Of a stretch of 64,000 nt of DNA, positions 11,002 through 20,403 are shown piece after piece. Below the pieces are notes generated by a model that saw only the letters and a list, made by a program, of their open reading frames with translations, was not told the DNA's origin and searched no databases. The stretch comes from an uncultured Clostridia bacterium (GTDB lineage: Bacteria; Bacillota; Clostridia; TANB77; CAG-508). The stretch is from positions 1 to 64,000 of the forward strand of contig CAOTKV010000006.1 of assembly GCA_948530865.1 (NCBI GenBank), in the 5' to 3' direction. The stretch's first letter is position 1. Every line of letters begins with the position of its first letter. The position numbers and the translations under genes were made by a program.

Positions 11002-12216
11002 ATGAAAATTTGTAAATTTGTTTTAATTATTATACTTATATTAGCTACATTTTCTCCTATTTGTTTTGCTGATGATTATTCATATACAGATGAAATTGAA
11101 GAATCTAATATTTTAGATACATATATTGAGAGCTCTAAAGAGCCAATTACTAATTCAAAAAATATTGTTGTTATTGACAGAAAAACTCTATCTGTTTTAT
11201 ACGAAAAATCTGCTTATGAAAAAGTTCCTATGGCATCTACTACAAAAATTATGACTTGCATTATTGCTTTAGAAAATAGCGATTTATCAAAAATTGTTAC
11301 TATTTCAAAAAAAGCTTCTTCTATTCATGGTTCTACACTTGGCATCAAAGAAAATATGCAAATAAGTATGAAAGATCTATTATATGGATTGATGCTACGT
11401 TCTGGAAATGATTGTGCAGTAGCAATTGCAGAAGAAATATCTGGCTCTGTCGAAAATTTTTCCAATCTTATGAATAATAAAGCAAAAGAATTAAATTTAA
11501 ATAATACAAATTTTGTAACTCCTCATGGATTAGATGATCCAAACCATTTTACTACTGCATATGAACTTGCACTTTTAACTAATTATGCTTTAAAAAATGA
11601 AACTTTTAAAGAAATTGTAAATACTAAAACTTATACTTTTTTGTTTGATGGTTATTCAAAAACTATAAATAATACAAATGAATTACTTGGAAATGTTACT
11701 GGAGTTTATGGTGTAAAAACTGGATTTACATTTGAAGCTGGTCGTTGCTTAGTTTCAGCTTGTAATCAAAATAATTTAGATATAATTACGGTTGTACTTG
11801 GAGCAAATACCAAAAAGATTCGTACTCAAGATAGCTATAATTTAATAAAATATGTTTGTAATAATTTTCAATATATTAATGTTTCTAAAACAATAAATGA
11901 AAACTTTGAAAAATTTAATAGCTATATACAAAATTCAATTATTCTAGAAAAAACTTCAACTTTGCCAAAATTAAAATTGGAAACATTGTCAAATTATAAT
12001 TTTCCTTTAAAAACAGATGGAAATTTAAAATTAAATACAAAAATATACACTATAAAAAACTTTTCTCACAAACTCACTGCTGGTGAACAAGTTGGTACTT
12101 TATACTTATACAATAATAATGATCTTCTTTGTGAAAGTAAAATTTTCTTAGATAATAAACTAGAAAAAAATGATTATAGATATTATTTTAGAGAAATTTT
12201 GAAATGCTTTAAATAA
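11002..12216 (+). CDS. D-alanyl-D-alanine carboxypeptidase (PBP5/DacF type)
   Basis: This penicillin-binding protein trims the terminal D-Ala from peptidoglycan stem peptides outside the membrane. Visible are a signal peptide (about residues 1-23), the catalytic SxxK motif STTK at 79-82, the SGN triad and the KTG motif in GVKTGFT. The 404-residue length, with a PBP5-like C-terminal beta domain after the transpeptidase fold, fits the S11 peptidase family. Spore formers often carry several paralogues (DacA, DacB, DacF); I cannot tell which this is. There is no evident C-terminal amphipathic anchor. AAAGGATGG lies ahead of the ATG. The stop codon touches the left arm of the inverted-repeat element that follows. 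Confidence 0.92.
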   Translation: MKICKFVLIIILILATFSPICFADDYSYTDEIEESNILDTYIESSKEPITNSKNIVVIDRKTLSVLYEKSAYEKVPMASTTKIMTCIIALENSDLSKIVTISKKASSIHGSTLGIKENMQISMKDLLYGLMLRSGNDCAVAIAEEISGSVENFSNLMNNKAKELNLNNTNFVTPHGLDDPNHFTTAYELALLTNYALKNETFKEIVNTKTYTFLFDGYSKTINNTNELLGNVTGVYGVKTGFTFEAGRCLVSACNQNNLDIITVVLGANTKKIRTQDSYNLIKYVCNNFQYINVSKTINENFEKFNSYIQNSIILEKTSTLPKLKLETLSNYNFPLKTDGNLKLNTKIYTIKNFSHKLTAGEQVGTLYLYNNNDLLCESKIFLDNKLEKNDYRYYFREILKCFK

Positions 12217-12406
12217 ATTGTTATTTGTGTGAGTATTATTTTTATAGATTATTAATATCAAATAAATATTGAAGTACTGAAACTGTAACAACTAAAGTTT
12301 AACAGTTTCAGCAAATATGACGGAATACCGAGAACTTTGAAAGAAGAAAATTTATTATAAAAAATATAAGTTATATAAATAAAATTACTCACACAAATAA
12401 TAATTT
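12215..12406 (+). other. 192-bp inverted-repeat element with a pseudoknot-capable RNA fold
   Basis: The region starts and ends with 21-bp inverted arms (12215-12235 and 12386-12406) that differ at one position; the core is TTATTTGTGTGAGTA. Inside are a perfect 10-bp hairpin (CTGAAACTGT, 12277-12286, with 12302-12311), a mini-hairpin CGG-AATA-CCG (12320-12329) and AACTTT (12333-12338), which is complementary to AAAGTT in the loop of the 10-bp hairpin (12294-12299). It could be a small structured RNA or riboswitch leader for the gene at 12449, or a MITE-like insertion. It matches no RNA class I know. No clear target-site duplication is visible. Confidence 0.5.
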
Positions 12407-12448
12407 TTCAAAATTCTGTAAATACTATCTTTAGAAATGGAGGGTTTT

Positions 12449-12874
12449 ATGGACGATTTAACAATTTTAAATGAAATTCATAAAGGAGTTACAATGGGAA
12501 TGTCATCACTTGAAGATGTTGCAAAAAAATCTAGTGATTCCAATTTTAAAGATGAACTTACTACTCAATTTACAACTTACCAAACAACATTAAATAAAGT
12601 GAATAATGAATTTGCAAATATTGGAGAAATCCCAGATGATACACCTTTAAATGAAAAAGTAATGGGTTGGACTGGAATTCAAATGAACACAATATCTGAT
12701 ACATCTAATTCAAAATTATCTGAAATATTAATTCAAGGATATGATATGGGAGTTATAAAAGGTTTTAAACTTCTTAATCAAAATCCAAAAGCAAGTCAAA
12801 ATGTAAAAAATATTTTAAATGGGTTTATTAGACTTCAAGAAAATAATATTAATAGATTAAAAAAATTTTTATAG
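12449..12874 (+). CDS. Small helical protein, DUF2383/ferritin-like
   Basis: The 141-residue cytosolic protein is predicted to be almost entirely alpha-helical, with a helix-turn pattern like the four-helix DUF2383 (PA2169-type) family. MDDLTILNEIHKGVTMGM and the repeated Asn/Gln/Met-rich helices suggest a bundle. Classic di-iron ExxH ligands are not evident, so metal binding is unproven. The start is ATG 12449, preceded by GGAGGGTTTT; the ATG 12 bases earlier contains that ribosome binding site. It follows the structured element, which may regulate it, and ends at a palindromic terminator. Confidence 0.75.
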   Translation: MDDLTILNEIHKGVTMGMSSLEDVAKKSSDSNFKDELTTQFTTYQTTLNKVNNEFANIGEIPDDTPLNEKVMGWTGIQMNTISDTSNSKLSEILIQGYDMGVIKGFKLLNQNPKASQNVKNILNGFIRLQENNINRLKKFL

Positions 12875-12908
12875 AAAAAAGTAGCTACAAAAGTAGCTAC
12901 TTTTTTTC
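12875..12908. terminator. Bidirectional terminator between convergent genes
   Basis: GTAGCTAC is repeated at 12881-12888 and 12893-12900, flanked by A-runs on the left and T-runs on the right, so it folds on either strand. It separates the plus-strand helical protein from the minus-strand LPVTG surface protein. Confidence 0.88.
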
Positions 12909-15900
12909 TATCTTCTTCTCCTTCTTTTTCGTTTTAATTTTATACGCTCTTTAAATCTTAATTGAATTATTACTATTCCCATTAAAATCGCTCCACTTAC
13001 TATAAATATTCTTATTCCATCTCCACCTGTTACAGGTAAGATAAGTGGGGCATTAGGTATCAATATTTTTCCATCTTCTGTTATAACAGCTTCTATTGAT
13101 TCTTTAATGCTTTTTATAGAAATAGTTCTATCATCATTTACAATTATTTTCCATTGACCATTCACTTTTTCTCTTCCAGAAGGTGCTTTTGTTTCTATTA
13201 ATCTATATTCCTCACCTACTAAAAGTCCATCAAATTTTACTATACCATTTTCTTCTTTATTAAAAAAGTGTAGTTCACTTGTATCTTTTCCTATTAACTC
13301 AGAAAAACACGTATTTGGTTCATTCACATCAATTAACATATTATCATGATCATGTGTTGTATTAGTACAAGTTAATTTATATAATTCAAATTTGGCACCA
13401 TTTATTCCTTCAGGATTCTCCATTGTTTCTGATTTTACTTTTTGAAATATAAAATCAACAACTTTAGCTAATCCTAAATCGCATGAACGTTTGATATAAT
13501 AACTACTTGTTATATTATCTGATTTTATAAGAACATCTTTTATAAATGCATATTCTAAATAACCATCTTTATCTTCAATTGGAATAGCATCTGAATCTAT
13601 TGTATCATCATTTCCAACATTAGTTTTGGTTGCTTTATAATTTTTAAATTCTATTTTCCCATCTGTTCCTTCAAATTTAATTCCAAATGTGCCTTCAGTA
13701 ATATTATAAAATCTGTAATAACCTATATCTTCATCTCTTATAGAATCACTTTCTAAAGACGGATAATTATTTTTATATTTTCTTATCTCTCCTGTTACTG
13801 TATTTATCTGATTTCCAGTAGTTATTGTTGCGGGAACTTGTTTTCCATCTATATTCATCATATAAGGTTCATAGTCATCTATATTATCAGGATTACCATT
13901 ATTTTTCAATTTCATAAGAGTTACTGTTACATCTGATACTTTTTCTTTTTCTGTAAGTCCTCTTATTCCATTCATATTAGTATCAATCCATACTTGTCCT
14001 TCTAATGCACGGCTTATTATACCAGTATGCGTATTAACTTCTTGTTCTCCCTGACTTAAACTATTTGAAATATAGTCACCTGCTTTACTGCCTGGAAATA
14101 CCATTGTTATGTGCATTTTAAATGTCATTCTTTCTGGTACTTTTCCAACTGCAACAATTAATACTGGAGAAAACTTTTCATTTGGGATTATCAATTTGTT
14201 TGTACTATCAACTTCTAATTTATTCCAAACTTTTTCATTATTACTATTCACTTTATTTTGAAAATCTTCATATAACAAATCTTTACTTCTAAGCTTTTGA
14301 TATGATTTCTCTGTTGTATAATAAAATGTAAGGTTCCTAATTACAGTTTCTGTATTTTCTTCTTTTTCTGAACCAACTTTAATTTCTTTTACAATCATAT
14401 CTCCTTCAAATTTTGATTTACTATCTTCCCCAGAATATGGTAACCCTTCTACTAATGTTACATTTTCTGCAGAAGTACCACTATTAACATATGAAATCGT
14501 AAATCCCATATCTTTGCCAGGCTCTACATTCTTAGAATCAGAAATTTTTGAAAGTGCAATTAAATTATTCTTCTGAATTGTTATTGTAGTAGAAGCTTTA
14601 TTGCCATATGATTCTAAGAAATCTCTTCTACAATCTTCTGTACTTGATATTGTTACTGTATTTTTTAATATATCATTATTTTTTACATCTAATTCATTAT
14701 TACTCAAATCTCCAATTAAACAAGAGTAATAAATTTTAGGTAATTCCACAATAGAATTCATATAAAATTTTGCATCAAAATTCCATGTTAATGTTGTTGT
14801 GCCATCTTCATTCTTAACAAGAGTTGGTACTATCATTTTTCCATCTTTAATAGTTCCTTGATCACCTTTATTTTCAATATAAGTTCCACCTAAATATGAA
14901 GAGTTTCCAATATAAGTTAAATCTTTTGGTAAAATAGCTTGTACTGTAATAACTGTACTAAGTTCTTCTGTTCCAGCAACTGTAACATTACTAACAATTT
15001 TAGGGTGCAGTTCAAAATCTACTATACGTTCACTTTGATCTAAATCATATACTTTTTTGCTTTCACTTGAATTATTTAATGTCTGTGCTGTATTTACTTC
15101 TATTGCAGTTTTATATTCTGTTATATAGCAAGAATCTCCATTATGCCTTCCTGTATATGGTTCTGAAACACTTCCATCTTCATTGTATATAGTCTTTTGA
15201 TAATTCCTATAATTCTCAACAGTATCAGCATTAGCAACAACATCAGGATACACTGGATAGTCAGAATATTTTAATGGATTATCATTTGTATTTTCTCTAG
15301 ATGGAATAACATCACCTGTATGTTTAATATAATCTGAATCTTGAAGTTGACTAGTTGGTTTTCCTAAATGTTTTGCTATCGCTTCGCTAACACTTCCTTT
15401 ATTCCAAGCATAATAGTTTTGTGTTGTCATATAAACATAATTTGGTTTACATGTTTGTTTTACTTTTCCAAAGGCATATACATGATGGTGAATCATTGTA
15501 TCTGTTGCAAGTCCTCTATATTCTACTAAAACACCCACACAAGTATAACCTTCACGCTTTAATTGACCAATATCAGAGAAAAAGATTAAATCATATGGTG
15601 TTGCATTTATCATTTCTCTATCATATTCTGGTCCATCTGGCTCTTGTCCATAATGTTCCCAACCTTTTTTATCTCTTTTAGCAGCATACAATATTTTATA
15701 CTTAAATGTTTGAGCCCAATCTGTTGCCCATGCATATTCTAAATCAATACATGTATCATCAAATTTTACTAGCATATCATATGCTGCACCAGCGTTTAAA
15801 TCTTCTGCATTATCATGTCCTAATTGAATTTCAACTTCTATATCTTGGCCAACTGTTGCATAATCTCTTCCATTTTCAAAGCATCCTTCTGTTAATGGTG

Positions 15901-17962
15901 CATCCCATTCGCCACCTGGTTTATGATACCAAATTAATTGGTGAACTTCACCATTCTTAGTAAGCTGAACTGATTGTGATGTTTTATCATCAGCTATATA
16001 AAATTGTTTTCCAGAATTTTGACCAGAAATACTTTCCATATTAAGATTATGATTTTTTAATTCTAATGTATTTTGAAAAGATCCATCTGGTAAATTTAAT
16101 TGATCTAATATATACTCTCCTGTATCTTTATTATAAAATGGCTGTACAAACCATATTTCACCAGCTGAAATACAAGCTTTTTGAACTCTTTCATAATTTG
16201 GTCTGCTATCAGAAGGATTATAATAAATATATGAAGTACTACCAGTTCCACCTGATCCAGAATTAGCATAAGGAAATGAATCTATATTTACTTCATAATC
16301 AGAAATTGTTACATGTATCTCGTTACCATTATACTGATATTGCCATTTTCCACCATTATAACATGAAGCATATTCAGTACCAACTCCTCCTGCACCCATG
16401 TTATTATATGGAGCTGCATCTGCAGCTTCATCATTTTGTGCTATAATTTCTCTGCCATCACTATTAGTTTTATTCCATGTTTTCTTATTTTCATCAAGAC
16501 TCCATAAATACATTGGGAAATTTGATGTTATAGCTTCATCTCCATTAAACATATTAGAAAAATTCAAATCAAACTCAATATTTCCTTTTGGCATTTCAAT
16601 ACCTTTTAATCCATGTTGCTCAGTTTTACCATAAAGTTGAATTGTAATACCAAATCCAAATAAACGTCCATTTACTTTTCCAAGTCCTTTATTTGGTGCC
16701 AACTCATTTCCTGTATTAAAATCAAAAGTACCAACTTTCTGAGTTTTCATATCACTACCATTTACTATTTGAACATTATATCTTGGAGCAGCTGAAACTC
16801 TTACACTTACTGGTTTTATTGTTTTATATTCTTGAATTGGTTTTCCATCTTTTCCAATATGTTTATTACATGTATTTCCACTTACAGTAATTAAACTCTC
16901 ATCATTTTTCCATTTTTCTACTGCTGTTGAAAAACTTGTACCATCATGTAAATTAAATACATCATTTCCTTCTAACCAGAATGTAAATTCTGGTGATACA
17001 CTATCACCATTTTTCATTTTTAAAACTCTAACTACAATATTAAGAGTTCTAAATGAATTTCCAATAGAAATATTATTACCATCACTTGGTGTACTTAAAA
17101 ATACTCCTTTTAATACTTGAACTGTTTTACCATCTTTTTGCATTGTTATAATTTTATATTCGTCATCACCTTTACTTGTTAACCATCCCATACTTTCAAT
17201 ATCAAATTCTGCCTCTTCTTTGCTATATGGTAAAATCAATTCAAAATAAACTTTTCCATTTTTAAATCCTGCAACAGATGCAGTATCTTGTATTATAGTT
17301 GAAAAACCAATTGTATATGATATTGTATCAAATGTTCTAACTACATTATTATTAGGTGTATTATCATCTCCTGACTTTAAAGTAACATTCCAATTTTCCC
17401 CATATTCTTCAGTATCAAATGGTCCAGTTCCTGTAATCATTTGACTTCCAGATTCTGTTTTACTATTTTTTTCCATTTCAGCATTATCTATATATGCATC
17501 ATCATTTAAAAGCATTTCTTCAATAGAACCATTTGCTTTAACTTGAGTTGTTTGATGCTTTATGTCCAATTGCTGTTTATCTACTACATTATTATCTACT
17601 ACTGTTGTATTTAAAGTTGTAGTATTTAAAATTGTGTTTGTATTAGCTGTATTTGTATTATTTGTATTAGTTGTATTATTAGAAACAATGTTTTCTACAA
17701 TATTTGTATTTTGATTTGATGTATTACTTTCTGATATAGTATTATTAATATTTTTTTCGTCAACAGTATTATCAGGATAAACACTATTTGATTCATCTGT
17801 ATAAGTTACTGATAAATGTTCGTTTCCATTTCCCTTTATTGCATTTCTGATTGTTCTTTCAATCAAAAGAAAGCACTCACATGATATGACTGCTGCAAAA
17901 ATTATTATTATTATTATTATAAGTTTCCATAAATAAATTCCTGCTTTTTTCTTCTTTTTCAT
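12908..17962 (-). CDS. Giant LPVTG-anchored surface protein with SdrD/SpaA-type domains
   Basis: This cell wall protein has 1684 residues. It has a Lys-rich N terminus with a hydrophobic signal-anchor (about 11-35), then a low-complexity Asn/Thr linker (about 85-125), a very large beta-rich ectodomain and a SdrD B-like domain with GQVWIDTNMNGIRG, as seen in MSCRAMM stalks. A SpaA or prealbumin-like domain (GAKFELYKL...LIETKAPSG) precedes the sorting signal LPVTGG, which is followed by a hydrophobic helix and an Arg-rich tail. The housekeeping sortase that would attach it is not in the window. The tail of five arginines is strongly positive. The ATG follows GTGGAGATAATAATTGT. It may act in adhesion or as a pilus-like shaft; the substrate is unknown. 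Confidence 0.88.
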   Translation of the reverse strand: MKKKKKAGIYLWKLIIIIIIIFAAVISCECFLLIERTIRNAIKGNGNEHLSVTYTDESNSVYPDNTVDEKNINNTISESNTSNQNTNIVENIVSNNTTNTNNTNTANTNTILNTTTLNTTVVDNNVVDKQQLDIKHQTTQVKANGSIEEMLLNDDAYIDNAEMEKNSKTESGSQMITGTGPFDTEEYGENWNVTLKSGDDNTPNNNVVRTFDTISYTIGFSTIIQDTASVAGFKNGKVYFELILPYSKEEAEFDIESMGWLTSKGDDEYKIITMQKDGKTVQVLKGVFLSTPSDGNNISIGNSFRTLNIVVRVLKMKNGDSVSPEFTFWLEGNDVFNLHDGTSFSTAVEKWKNDESLITVSGNTCNKHIGKDGKPIQEYKTIKPVSVRVSAAPRYNVQIVNGSDMKTQKVGTFDFNTGNELAPNKGLGKVNGRLFGFGITIQLYGKTEQHGLKGIEMPKGNIEFDLNFSNMFNGDEAITSNFPMYLWSLDENKKTWNKTNSDGREIIAQNDEAADAAPYNNMGAGGVGTEYASCYNGGKWQYQYNGNEIHVTISDYEVNIDSFPYANSGSGGTGSTSYIYYNPSDSRPNYERVQKACISAGEIWFVQPFYNKDTGEYILDQLNLPDGSFQNTLELKNHNLNMESISGQNSGKQFYIADDKTSQSVQLTKNGEVHQLIWYHKPGGEWDAPLTEGCFENGRDYATVGQDIEVEIQLGHDNAEDLNAGAAYDMLVKFDDTCIDLEYAWATDWAQTFKYKILYAAKRDKKGWEHYGQEPDGPEYDREMINATPYDLIFFSDIGQLKREGYTCVGVLVEYRGLATDTMIHHHVYAFGKVKQTCKPNYVYMTTQNYYAWNKGSVSEAIAKHLGKPTSQLQDSDYIKHTGDVIPSRENTNDNPLKYSDYPVYPDVVANADTVENYRNYQKTIYNEDGSVSEPYTGRHNGDSCYITEYKTAIEVNTAQTLNNSSESKKVYDLDQSERIVDFELHPKIVSNVTVAGTEELSTVITVQAILPKDLTYIGNSSYLGGTYIENKGDQGTIKDGKMIVPTLVKNEDGTTTLTWNFDAKFYMNSIVELPKIYYSCLIGDLSNNELDVKNNDILKNTVTISSTEDCRRDFLESYGNKASTTITIQKNNLIALSKISDSKNVEPGKDMGFTISYVNSGTSAENVTLVEGLPYSGEDSKSKFEGDMIVKEIKVGSEKEENTETVIRNLTFYYTTEKSYQKLRSKDLLYEDFQNKVNSNNEKVWNKLEVDSTNKLIIPNEKFSPVLIVAVGKVPERMTFKMHITMVFPGSKAGDYISNSLSQGEQEVNTHTGIISRALEGQVWIDTNMNGIRGLTEKEKVSDVTVTLMKLKNNGNPDNIDDYEPYMMNIDGKQVPATITTGNQINTVTGEIRKYKNNYPSLESDSIRDEDIGYYRFYNITEGTFGIKFEGTDGKIEFKNYKATKTNVGNDDTIDSDAIPIEDKDGYLEYAFIKDVLIKSDNITSSYYIKRSCDLGLAKVVDFIFQKVKSETMENPEGINGAKFELYKLTCTNTTHDHDNMLIDVNEPNTCFSELIGKDTSELHFFNKEENGIVKFDGLLVGEEYRLIETKAPSGREKVNGQWKIIVNDDRTISIKSIKESIEAVITEDGKILIPNAPLILPVTGGDGIRIFIVSGAILMGIVIIQLRFKERIKLKRKRRRRR

Positions 17963-18080
17963 ACAATTATTATCTCCACTTTTTCACAAATAATTATATA
18001 TTTATATATAATTATGAATAAGCAGTTTTTATACTCGTTTTTAAGATTGTTTTATATCATTTTAGTAACAAAATATAAAC

Positions 18081-18122
18081 AAAATAGAGATGCGCCCTAT
18101 TTTAGGCGTATCTCTATTTTTT
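18081..18122. terminator. Strong terminator of the foreign operon
   Basis: A 16-bp stem (18081-18096 with 18105-18120, one imperfect pair) is flanked by A and T runs. It sits 6 bp beyond the stop of the radical SAM-JAB gene. The symmetry would allow use on either strand, but only the minus-strand operon feeds it. Confidence 0.88.
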
Positions 18123-18127
18123 GATAG

Positions 18128-19759
18128 TTATTTAGATAACATAATTAATTTGGCTTGTGTGCAATCTTTTCCTACAAAACATACAATTTTTTCTTTTTGT
18201 GGATTAAGAATAATTGATATAAAATCACTAAACTGATTTACAAAATCTATGTGATTTTTTGTATCATAGACACTAAATCTAAAATCAGTTCTATCTGGAT
18301 GACTATGTGCAAATCCTAAAAATTTCACATCTCCATATGAATCCTGATAAATTGTATCTGATTTAAAAGTGTTCTCATTTATAATTGCAACTTCATCCAT
18401 AATCTGTTTTAAGCAAAAATCATCCATTGTTGCCATATTACCAGCTCTATTATACAAAATAGTTGGGATAGCATATTTTACTAAAAATGCATTAGCAAAA
18501 CTGTTTCCAATAAGAGCCATCTGCTGTTCATACAAATTGCTTGGATGGAATTCACCAAAGTGAAAAAATCCATATAAGTCTTTTGTTGCCTGTGGTGTAA
18601 TTATTACTGTTGTGGACACTTCCACCTTAGAAGGTTCGACTATAAGAGATTTCATTTTGCCATTTTTTTCAACTAATACAGAAATAATGTCATTATATAG
18701 AACATCATTTTTTTGAATAATATTCCCTTTTTTCTCAAAGAACTTTTTATAGCAGAACTTTGGTGTATTAGTTTCGAAATCAAACGTATGGAAGCTGTCA
18801 CCCTTACAGTTTTCCCAGTATTTGCAATTTTCGCATTGTTTTGCTTTCGTTCTATCTGGATTTCTGTAAAATTCAAATTTGTTTTCCCAAACTTCACAAA
18901 AATTATCCTTCAGAACATTTCCCTGTATCAATTCACGTCTCCTTGGAATATTAGGACATCCAAAAATATCTCCATTTGAAAGAAGAGATGCTACATGAAT
19001 TCCTGTATAACAAGTAAACTTCTTACCTGTTGGGTCTAAAGTGTTTTCAGTATTACCAAAGTAATGAGAGCAACTCCAAACCACTGGTAATTTATCTTTT
19101 ATATGCTTTTTCATAAAATCAAAAAGATAAAAATAATCTTCCTGACTAAGCATTAAATCCACATTATCTTCAGCTCTTCCTATTGGATCTATCCCACTAA
19201 TCCTAAGAGAATCAATTTCCAGCATACTCAGCAGGCGATAAACTTCTGGTAATTCAAAAATATTTTTCTTAGTTGCTATGAAAGTAACTTGTATATGTTC
19301 AAGAAAATTTTCCTCTTTCATTTTCTTAATTCCAGAGATAATTTTATCAAACGAACCTTTTACATGTCTAAATTCTTCATGAGTTTCTTTCATTCCATCA
19401 AGACTAATCGAAATTGTTGACATATGTGTTTCTTTCATTTTTTTAACAACATTATCTGTTATTAACATGCCATTGCTTACTAATCCCCATTTAAATCCAA
19501 GACTATCTGCATATCCTGCTATATCAAATAAATCTTTTCTCATAAGGGGCTCTCCACCAGTGATGTTTAGCATAATTGCTTTTGTACCATAGCTTTTTGC
19601 AACATCATCAAGAACTTTTTTGAAAATTTCAGGCGATAATTCATCCTTCTGACTAGCCGTGCACCTACTACCACAATGGTCGCAGAGTGCATTACACCGG
19701 CTAGTCACTTCAAAAAAGAGTGTGTGCAATGGATATTTACTATTTGAGTAATTTTCCAT
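18128..19759 (-). CDS. Radical SAM/SPASM enzyme fused to a JAB (MPN+) protease
   Basis: The 543-residue fusion has three parts. Residues 15-230 form a radical SAM domain with the [4Fe-4S] motif C22-x3-C26-x2-C29 and ITGGEP for S-adenosylmethionine. The middle (about 250-350) is a SPASM-like segment with many Cys residues (CYTG, FGCPN, CENCKYWENC), expected to hold auxiliary clusters and typical of peptide-modifying enzymes. The C-terminal 170 residues resemble a JAB metalloprotease: HSHP followed by SVYD gives the HxH...SxxD zinc site, with one residue more than the usual spacing. Start ATG 19759 follows AAAGGAGAGCAT. It lies 16 bp after the ubiquitin-like gene, in one operon. GC is about 35%, above its neighbours, and Arg21 is CGG, a codon avoided by host genes. 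This suggests recent transfer. The substrate is probably the neighbouring protein (inference). Confidence 0.85.
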   Translation of the reverse strand: MENYSNSKYPLHTLFFEVTSRCNALCDHCGSRCTASQKDELSPEIFKKVLDDVAKSYGTKAIMLNITGGEPLMRKDLFDIAGYADSLGFKWGLVSNGMLITDNVVKKMKETHMSTISISLDGMKETHEEFRHVKGSFDKIISGIKKMKEENFLEHIQVTFIATKKNIFELPEVYRLLSMLEIDSLRISGIDPIGRAEDNVDLMLSQEDYFYLFDFMKKHIKDKLPVVWSCSHYFGNTENTLDPTGKKFTCYTGIHVASLLSNGDIFGCPNIPRRRELIQGNVLKDNFCEVWENKFEFYRNPDRTKAKQCENCKYWENCKGDSFHTFDFETNTPKFCYKKFFEKKGNIIQKNDVLYNDIISVLVEKNGKMKSLIVEPSKVEVSTTVIITPQATKDLYGFFHFGEFHPSNLYEQQMALIGNSFANAFLVKYAIPTILYNRAGNMATMDDFCLKQIMDEVAIINENTFKSDTIYQDSYGDVKFLGFAHSHPDRTDFRFSVYDTKNHIDFVNQFSDFISIILNPQKEKIVCFVGKDCTQAKLIMLSK

Positions 19760-19775
19760 ATGCTCTCCTTTCAGC

Positions 19776-20207
19776 TTATTCAATAATGCCTTCGATTACA
19801 TTGCTATCATCATCCGAATATTTCTCAGCCTGATTCATAGCCTCTTCAACGCTATGTGCCATCGGACAACCATACAGACATCTCATAGACCCTCTACTTC
19901 TGTATACAACTTCTGTTTTGGGCTGAGGCTCGTTTCCCGGTTTAATAACAATAAGGCAATTCTCCACAATACCGAGTTCTTCCAAAGTCCGATACTTATC
20001 CAAACAGATCTCTGTAAGCTCTGATTTATCATCAGATTCCAGATATACCTCAGTTGTAAAATAAGCCTGACGATAAGAAGAAATATAGCCCAAATCCCTA
20101 AGCAAAGCTTTAAGCTCCACTTCATTGATATCCATCGGAATTCCTACCTGACTATACTGTCTCCGATCATAAGTTACATACACATTAACAATTTTTCTTT
20201 CTTCCAT
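19776..20207 (-). CDS. Ubiquitin-like beta-grasp protein with Cys-containing tail
   Basis: Residues 1-91 of 143 look like a beta-grasp (ubiquitin-like) domain, closest in feel to YukD/EsaB: a first beta hairpin (IVNVYVTYDRRQYSQVGIPM), a helix (NEVELKALLRDLG), then the end pattern TLEELGIVENCLIVIKPG, the ubiquitin-type LxxLGI...LxVxxxG. A 50-residue tail follows with RCLYGCPMAH (Cys110, Cys114) and an acidic end, without a terminal Gly-Gly. It precedes the radical SAM-JAB fusion by 16 bp. Base composition is near 40% GC over 360 counted bases, clearly unlike the flanking genes, and Arg15 and Arg73 are CGG. AAGGGGATTAGAGCT precedes the ATG. It may be a substrate or carrier. No E1 or E2 gene is visible. 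Confidence 0.75.
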   Translation of the reverse strand: MEERKIVNVYVTYDRRQYSQVGIPMDINEVELKALLRDLGYISSYRQAYFTTEVYLESDDKSELTEICLDKYRTLEELGIVENCLIVIKPGNEPQPKTEVVYRSRGSMRCLYGCPMAHSVEEAMNQAEKYSDDDSNVIEGIIE

Positions 20208-20345
20208 AGCTCTAATCCCCTTTCGTGACGAATAAAGTTGGTTTAATTGTTACTAAATCTCTACCCTCCTTTTATATATTCTAAGCTTTCTAAATAAAGA
20301 AAACTTGTAAAATAAAACTGCCATAAGCAAATTTTACTGGGTTGT

Positions 20346-20374
20346 ATTATAACATGATATTCTACCAAAGTCAA
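20346..20374 (-). promoter_or_regulatory. Near-consensus sigma-A promoter of the ubiquitin-like/radical SAM operon
   Basis: On the minus strand TTGACT (20369-20374) and TATAAT (20346-20351) are separated by exactly 17 bases. It leaves an untranslated leader of about 130 bases (20208-20340) that contains an extra AGGAGG (complement near 20263) without an ATG behind it. Confidence 0.8.
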
Positions 20375-20403
20375 AAATGAAATTTTTCGAGCGTCCCTTT
20401 ATT

